Origin: CAXBCP01 sp963974055
GTDB taxonomy: Bacteria; Pseudomonadota; Alphaproteobacteria; MPNO01; UBA830
DNA: 64,000 bases
Assembly (NCBI GenBank): GCA_963974055.1
Contig: CAXBCP010000017.1
Location: 1 to 64,000 of the forward strand
Reading direction: 5' to 3'
The notes below the pieces were generated by a model that saw only the letters and a program-made list of their open reading frames with translations, had not been told where the DNA came from and searched no databases. Positions 59,436 to 64,000 of this stretch are shown here, in pieces; positions within the stretch are counted from its first letter, which is position 1; the number at the start of each line of letters is the position of its first letter. Position numbers and translations under genes: made by a program.

Positions 59436-60548
59436 TCAGGCGGCGCGCTGTATCCAGCCGCCGCCGAGCAGGCGGTCGTTGTCGTAAAAAACGCAGGCCT
59501 GTCCCGGGGCGACGGCGCGCTCCGGCACATCGAGAACGACCTCGGCGGCGGTCCCGTCGGCAGCCATTCTCAGCATCGCCGGCACCGGCGCCTGGGTCGA
59601 GCGCACCTTGACCGAAATGCGGCACTCCGCGCCCCTTGCGGCGGCATCGCCGAGCCAGTTCAGGCCGGACAGGCGGATGGTCTTTTCGCCGAGGGCCGAT
59701 CCGGGACCCACAACAACCCGCCGCGCCTCCGGTTCGATCCGGATCACGTAAAGCGGCTCACCCGTACCGCCGACGCCGATCCCGCGGCGCTGGCCGATGG
59801 TGAAATTGATGATGCCGTCATGCGCCCCCAGGACGTTGCCGTCGAGATCGACAATATCGCCGGGATCGATCGCGCCGGGCCGGATTTTCGCGACCACGGA
59901 CGCATAATCGCCGTCGGGCACGAAACAGATATCCTGGCTGTCCGGCTTGGTCGCGACCGGCAGACTGAACCGGGCCGCGTGGCCCCGCACTTCGTCCTTG
60001 GGCATTCCACCGAGGGGAAAGCGCAGAAAGTCGGCCTGGTCCTGGGTGGTCGCGAACAGGAAATAGCTCTGGTCGCGATTGGCGTCCACCGCGCGGTGAA
60101 GCTCCGCATGTGCGGAATCGCCGACCCGGCGGATATAATGCCCGGTGGCCAGCGCATCGCCCTGGAGATCCTTCGCGGTTTTCAGCAGGTCGCGGAATTT
60201 CACCGTCTGGTTGCACAACACGCAGGGTATCGGGGTCTCGCCCCGGACATAGCTGTCGGCAAAGGCATCGATCACGTCCTCGCGGAAGCGGGATTCGTAG
60301 TTCAGAACGTAATGCGGAATGCCCACCGCCTCGGCGACGCGCTTGGCGTCGAAGATATCCTGGCCGGCACAGCACGCCTTTTCGCGCTTTACCGCCTCGC
60401 CGTGATCGTAAAGCTGCAGCGTGACCCCGACGACGTCATAGCCCTCTTCGGCCAGCAGCGCGGCCGTCACGGAACTGTCCACGCCGCCCGACATCGCAAC
60501 GACGACGCGGGTATCGGCGGGACTCTTTGGGATACCGAGGGAATTCAT
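59436..60548 (-). CDS. mnmA: tRNA-specific 2-thiouridylase MnmA
   Basis: The 370-residue enzyme installs 2-thiouridine at position 34 of tRNA-Lys, -Glu and -Gln. Seen are the PP-loop SGGVDSS at 20-26, the GVTLQLYDHG block, the redox-active cysteines Cys112 (PCVLCNQ) and Cys208 (SQDICFVPDG), and the C-terminal RNA-binding barrel. Length and motifs are complete. The start is ATG 60548. It is convergent with the hydroxypyruvate isomerase gene and 42 bases downstream of the molybdopterin oxidoreductase gene on the same strand. Confidence 0.96.
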   Translation of the reverse strand: MNSLGIPKSPADTRVVVAMSGGVDSSVTAALLAEEGYDVVGVTLQLYDHGEAVKREKACCAGQDIFDAKRVAEAVGIPHYVLNYESRFREDVIDAFADSYVRGETPIPCVLCNQTVKFRDLLKTAKDLQGDALATGHYIRRVGDSAHAELHRAVDANRDQSYFLFATTQDQADFLRFPLGGMPKDEVRGHAARFSLPVATKPDSQDICFVPDGDYASVVAKIRPGAIDPGDIVDLDGNVLGAHDGIINFTIGQRRGIGVGGTGEPLYVIRIEPEARRVVVGPGSALGEKTIRLSGLNWLGDAAARGAECRISVKVRSTQAPVPAMLRMAADGTAAEVVLDVPERAVAPGQACVFYDNDRLLGGGWIQRAA

Positions 60549-60590
60549 GGCGCGGAATATAGGGCTTTTCCACGATGCGGCAAGAAGTCT

Positions 60591-62651
60591 CTAGGCCGCC
60601 CTGATCCAGATCGCCGTATCGTGGAACGCCGCGCCGCCGTTGGGTTTCGCGGGATCGGCGCTGACCAGCAGGTTGATCCCGATCCCTTCCTCGAAGGCAA
60701 GGTTTGGCCAGATGCCCTCCACGATCGCCACGCCGCGGTCCACGCCCTCGAACGGCTCGGCATGCAGGACCAGGTCGCCGCGGTCATTGCCGATACGGAC
60801 CCGGTCGCCCCCGGCGAGCCCCATATCGTCGCAATCGGCGGGGTTCATCAGGATCGTGGGGCGCTGTTCGCGGGCGATCGACGTCTCCGTCTCGGTAAAG
60901 CTTGTGTTCAGATAGTTGCGCGACGGCGCGGTTACCAGCCGGAACGGGCGCGCCGCATCGCCACTGTCGATAATGTCGGCAAAGTCGGGCAATTCGGGCA
61001 ACGCCGCATGATCGGGGCCCAGTTCGGCCCAGGTCGCCCGGAAGCGGAATTTCCCGTCCGGCTGCGGGAAACCGTTCAGGAAATGGTTTTCCTCGAAAGA
61101 CGGCGCCATCTCGATAAAGCGCTTTTCCTTCAGCTCGTCCGCGGTCCCGAGGCCGTTGGTCTGCAGAATCTCGTCGATCACCTCCCACGCCGTCATGTCG
61201 AAGGCGCGGTGCTCGGCGCCGAGCCGCTTCGCCAGTGCCCCCATCATCTCGTGATTGCTGCGGCATTCCGCCAGCGGTTCGAGAATTTTCGGGCCGAGCT
61301 GAAGATAGGGATGGCCATAGGACGTATAGAAATCGTCGTGTTCCAGGAAGGTCGTTGCCGGCAGCACGATATCGGCAAGCCGGGCGGTATCGGTCAGGAA
61401 CTGTTCGTGCACGCACAGGAACATGTCGTCCTTCATCAGGCCGGCCCGCACGAGGCCGGATTCGGGCGCCACGGTCGCCGGGTTGGAGCTTTGCACCAGC
61501 ATTGCCGTCACCGGCGGGCCGCCATTCAGCGGTTCCGGATCATCCATCAGGATCGGGCCGAGCCGCGACATGTCCAGCCGGCGGACATCGGGATCGTCGA
61601 TGCCGGTCACCAGCGATGTGTTGACGTTGAAATTATTGCCGATCGACCCGTACAGCCCGGCGCCGCGATGTTTCCACGCACCCTTTACCGCCGGCAGGCA
61701 GCTGACCGCATGCAGTCCGGACGATCCGTTGCGCGACCGGGAAAACCCGTATCCGAGGCGGATAATCGCGCGATCGGTGGCGCCGTAATCGCGGGCCAGC
61801 GCCTCGATCTCCTCGACGGGAATGCCGGTGATCTCCGACGCCCAGCCGGGCCCGCGGGGTTCAAGATGCGCTTCCAGCAGGTCTGCATCGTTGGTGAATT
61901 CCGCCATATACGCCCGGTCGGCATGACCGTCGCGGAACAGGATATGCATTACCGCACAGGCCAGCGCCGCATCGGTACCGGGCCTTGGCCGGATGTGAAC
62001 ATCGCCCTGCCGCGCCGTCGGCGTGCGGTAGGGATCGATCACGATCATCTTCGCGCCGCGTTCCTTGCGGGCGCGGCTGATATGGGACATCAGGTTGACC
62101 TGGGTATGGACCGGGTTGGAGCCCCAGACGACGATCAGGTCGGCCTCGGCGAATTCACGGGGATCGCAGCCCCGCTGGGAACCGACACCCGCCGACATGC
62201 CCGACAGCATGACCGAGGAACATATCGTGTTGTGCTGGCGCGAATAGCCCATGGCATTGCGCAGGCCCTGGATACCGTCGCGCTGCACCTTGCCCATGGT
62301 GCCGGCGTAGTTGTACAGCCAGACCGTCTCCAGACCGTGTTTCTGGGCCGCCTTCACATAGTTCTCGGCGACGATATCGAGTGCGGCATCCCACGAGACC
62401 GGCTCGAAATCGGCCATGGTGGCTGTCGGCGACTTCGCGCCCTTGCGGCGCAGCGGCTGGGTCAGCCTGTCGGGGTGATGGACCCGTTCCGCGTAGCGCG
62501 CGACCTTGGCGCAGACAACACCCGCTGTGTAGCTGTTGGCGTTCGATCCATGCACACGCCCGATTTTCTGCGGCGATTCCATCTCGATATCGAGGGTGCA
62601 GGCGCTGGCGCAATCGTGGGGACAAACGGAATAGGCGATATCGAGCGGCAT
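60591..62651 (-). CDS. Molybdopterin-dependent oxidoreductase (DMSO reductase superfamily)
   Basis: The 686-residue protein starts with a cysteine motif typical of [4Fe-4S] molybdopterin enzymes (VCPHDCASACTLDIE, then GVVCAKV). Bis-MGD-binding segments follow, such as VWGSNPVHTQVNLM and IVIDPYRTPTARQGD, and a C-terminal dinucleotide-binding domain (GDRVRIGNDRGDLVL). No Tat signal is seen, so it is cytosolic. It belongs to the broad family with formate dehydrogenase and other oxyanion or organic-substrate enzymes; the substrate is not identifiable. Single gene: mnmA follows on the same strand but is a housekeeping gene. Confidence 0.9.
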   Translation of the reverse strand: MPLDIAYSVCPHDCASACTLDIEMESPQKIGRVHGSNANSYTAGVVCAKVARYAERVHHPDRLTQPLRRKGAKSPTATMADFEPVSWDAALDIVAENYVKAAQKHGLETVWLYNYAGTMGKVQRDGIQGLRNAMGYSRQHNTICSSVMLSGMSAGVGSQRGCDPREFAEADLIVVWGSNPVHTQVNLMSHISRARKERGAKMIVIDPYRTPTARQGDVHIRPRPGTDAALACAVMHILFRDGHADRAYMAEFTNDADLLEAHLEPRGPGWASEITGIPVEEIEALARDYGATDRAIIRLGYGFSRSRNGSSGLHAVSCLPAVKGAWKHRGAGLYGSIGNNFNVNTSLVTGIDDPDVRRLDMSRLGPILMDDPEPLNGGPPVTAMLVQSSNPATVAPESGLVRAGLMKDDMFLCVHEQFLTDTARLADIVLPATTFLEHDDFYTSYGHPYLQLGPKILEPLAECRSNHEMMGALAKRLGAEHRAFDMTAWEVIDEILQTNGLGTADELKEKRFIEMAPSFEENHFLNGFPQPDGKFRFRATWAELGPDHAALPELPDFADIIDSGDAARPFRLVTAPSRNYLNTSFTETETSIAREQRPTILMNPADCDDMGLAGGDRVRIGNDRGDLVLHAEPFEGVDRGVAIVEGIWPNLAFEEGIGINLLVSADPAKPNGGAAFHDTAIWIRAA

Positions 62652-62764
62652 CGGGCGCGATCCTCATGGTCTGAACAGCGGCAGTATAGGCGATCCGACC
62701 GGGCAAGTGCATGACAAGATATTGCAAAAGACCTGCGATGCGCCTGCAACCCGCGCGCGTCTGC

Positions 62765-63772
62765 CTATTTGTGGATCACCCCGTCCGGCACGAAGGCATG
62801 GAAGACGAAGGCGAAGGTCACGTCGTGGATCTCGTCGCGGCTGCCCCCGGCCGTCCGGCGGCGGACGACGACATTGCCGATATCGCGCCCGCCGGCGATG
62901 TCGGGCGTATCGAGCGCGGAATTCTGCCCCCGGGTCCAGGTCAGGGTCAGGTCGCCGGAAACGATTGTCCCCTCTTTCCTGAGCTTATCGAGCGCCCACG
63001 CCCGGTCGCCGACCTTCACCACATAGGCGAGCGGCGCAATGCCGATGGGCATTTCCCCGCGATACAGGAACGGCCGGCGCGACGTATCGTACCCCGCGTA
63101 GGGATTCTTGCCGTAGGCACGGAAATCCGGGTTCGTCGGCACCAGCACCCGCCCCCCGGGATGACGGGCGCGGAACTGCGCCAGGGATTCCACCCGCGAC
63201 GGCAGCATGGCGAGTCTTTTTCCCGTCATCTCCCCGACAATGCCGGTGCCGGTGAACTGCTGCCACCAGCTTTCGGTCTGGCGGTCATACATGACGAGGT
63301 CGGAATTGCGCAGTTTGCCCGTGGTGCCGAATTCGAGAACCCGGCCATCGAGCCGCCGGTCGAACACGACCGAGGAATTGCACAGCGGGCAATAGGTGAC
63401 CGATACCGGCAGACCGCCCACGGTGTCGTTCACGATTTCATGCCAGATCAGCACCCGCAGCGGATAGGCGCGGGCGTCTCCCTTGTGGGCAAAGGCGATC
63501 ACCGGTTCCGTTTCGGCGGCATCGGTATAATTCGCCAGCTTCAAGAAGTGCGGTTCGTCGATGGACGGGATGCCGTCCTTCGGCGGCCCGCCCGACAGGA
63601 TCGACGCGAAATCTATCGACGTTCTGGAGAAATCCGTATCGGGCCAGGCCCTTTTCCACACGCCCGGATCGGCCAGGGCGGCGGGCCCGGCCGCCAGCAG
63701 CGCGCACAAGGCCAACACTGGCAGCCTCAGAAAAACAGGAAAGGCGCGAAGATCGGCAGCGATGGTTTTCAT
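62765..63772 (-). CDS. DUF3179 secreted protein
   Basis: The 335-residue protein has a signal peptide (hydrophobic 15-33, cleavage near ALA-DP). The DUF3179 domain follows, with DARAYPLRVLIWHEIVND, SVTYCPLCNSSVVFDRR (CxxC), FGTTGKLRNSDLVMYDRQTESWWQQFTG and SRRPFLY. These are the conserved blocks of the family, which is periplasmic and of unknown function. The CPLC pair suggests metal or redox chemistry. The start is ATG 63772. It follows the terminal Gfo/Idh/MocA gene on the same strand after 95 bases. Confidence 0.92.
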   Translation of the reverse strand: MKTIAADLRAFPVFLRLPVLALCALLAAGPAALADPGVWKRAWPDTDFSRTSIDFASILSGGPPKDGIPSIDEPHFLKLANYTDAAETEPVIAFAHKGDARAYPLRVLIWHEIVNDTVGGLPVSVTYCPLCNSSVVFDRRLDGRVLEFGTTGKLRNSDLVMYDRQTESWWQQFTGTGIVGEMTGKRLAMLPSRVESLAQFRARHPGGRVLVPTNPDFRAYGKNPYAGYDTSRRPFLYRGEMPIGIAPLAYVVKVGDRAWALDKLRKEGTIVSGDLTLTWTRGQNSALDTPDIAGGRDIGNVVVRRRTAGGSRDEIHDVTFAFVFHAFVPDGVIHK

Positions 63773-63867
63773 GGCAGCGCTCCTGAGCAGTCGCAGGAAT
63801 GACGCCAGTTCAACGCCCCGGTGGCAACGAAATTTTCTTCACGTTCGGGTGATGGGGTCCCGACCGG

Positions 63868-64000
63868 TTAACCGACCGACACCCGTGCGCCCGTCTCCGC
63901 CGACGTGATCACCGCTTCGAGCACCGCCGTTCCATGCAGGATTTCGTCCGGCGACACCGCGAACGGCGCACCGCCCTCGCAGGCACCGGCAAAGGACTCC
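63868..64000 (-). CDS. Gfo/Idh/MocA family oxidoreductase (C-terminal end; N-terminus beyond window)
   Basis: Only the last 44 codons are inside the window, ending at the TAA at 63868-63870. They read ESFAGACEGGAPFAVSP, then ILHGTAVLEAVITSAETGARVSVG, the C-terminal helix and strand of Gfo/Idh/MocA oxidoreductases, in which a Glu-Ala-x-x-x-Ser-Ala-x-x-Gly pattern is near invariant. Substrate unknown, probably a sugar or cyclitol. Confidence 0.7.
   Translation of the reverse strand, partial: ESFAGACEGGAPFAVSPDEILHGTAVLEAVITSAETGARVSVG

Noticed and set aside
59820..62714. A 964-codon open frame on the plus strand
   Set aside because: It runs antisense across mnmA and the molybdopterin oxidoreductase, both of which have complete family motifs. 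Its composition is Arg/His/Gln-rich, typical of the opposite strand of GC-rich genes.

Overview
The window is 64 kb of GC-rich DNA with densely packed genes. Many junctions are ATGA or TAATG overlaps. The gene content (lysine-rich H1-like protein, molybdenum hydroxylases, TRAP transporter, several Rieske oxygenases, DUF1194, DUF4197 and DUF6165 families) points to an alphaproteobacterium, probably a metabolically versatile Rhodospirillales-like one. That placement is inferred from gene content only. I see no insertion sequence, integrase, prophage gene or CRISPR array. It reads as chromosomal backbone rich in catabolic operons, with almost no intergenic gap above 250 bases.

Layout. 1-6.6 kb: a truncated H1-like gene, an EamA permease, a two-subunit ThDP decarboxylase, an alpha/beta hydrolase that lacks its nucleophile serine, two RidA proteins, a DUF1194 protein and a PEP-CTERM-like surface protein. 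6.6-13.9 kb: one minus-strand operon coding for an FMN reductase, a three-subunit molybdenum hydroxylase whose large subunit carries a fused CoxG domain, an acyl-CoA ligase and an enoyl-CoA hydratase. 14-24.2 kb: scattered metabolic genes (GNAT, FAD monooxygenase, ChrA, pirin, MetE-like, GST, PAS-PAS-GGDEF, carotenoid-desaturase-like oxidoreductase, NmrA-like). 24.3-26.7 kb: a third RidA, then a TPR-glycosyltransferase coupled to a DUF6165 gene. 26.7-32.3 kb: MsrB, an MBL-fold protein and a class II aldolase, then a TetR regulator with a near-textbook operator divergent from a two-subunit Rieske dioxygenase and a quinone oxidoreductase.

32.4-43.1 kb: a lipoprotein esterase; an overlapping enoyl-CoA hydratase / hydrolase / UbiD decarboxylase operon; glutathione-dependent formaldehyde dehydrogenase ending in a clear terminator; a four-gene operon with a GlcG/HbpS protein and a thiol-dioxygenase-like cupin; and a Rieske oxygenase followed one base later by a glutamine-synthetase-like ligase, an arrangement recalling gamma-glutamylation routes of amine degradation. 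43.2-53.4 kb: small proteins, an MFS exporter, a TfdA-like dioxygenase, an LLM flavoprotein, a TRAP transporter whose binding-protein gene is frameshifted by a 7-base tandem duplication, a GMC oxidoreductase and a YaiI protein. 53.4-58 kb: three SAM methyltransferases and a Tat-signal protein paired with a second GMC oxidoreductase. 58-64 kb: tandem hairpins, an elongator tRNA-Met, a hydroxypyruvate-isomerase-like gene, mnmA, a molybdopterin oxidoreductase, a DUF3179 protein and the tail of a Gfo/Idh/MocA gene.

Taken together the region encodes uptake (TRAP, EamA, MFS), ring or amine activation (molybdenum hydroxylase, Rieske oxygenases, CoA ligase, gamma-glutamyl ligase), hydration and cleavage (enoyl-CoA hydratases, hydrolases, UbiD) and detoxification (RidA, GST, FrmA, MsrB). 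Substrates cannot be read from the sequence.
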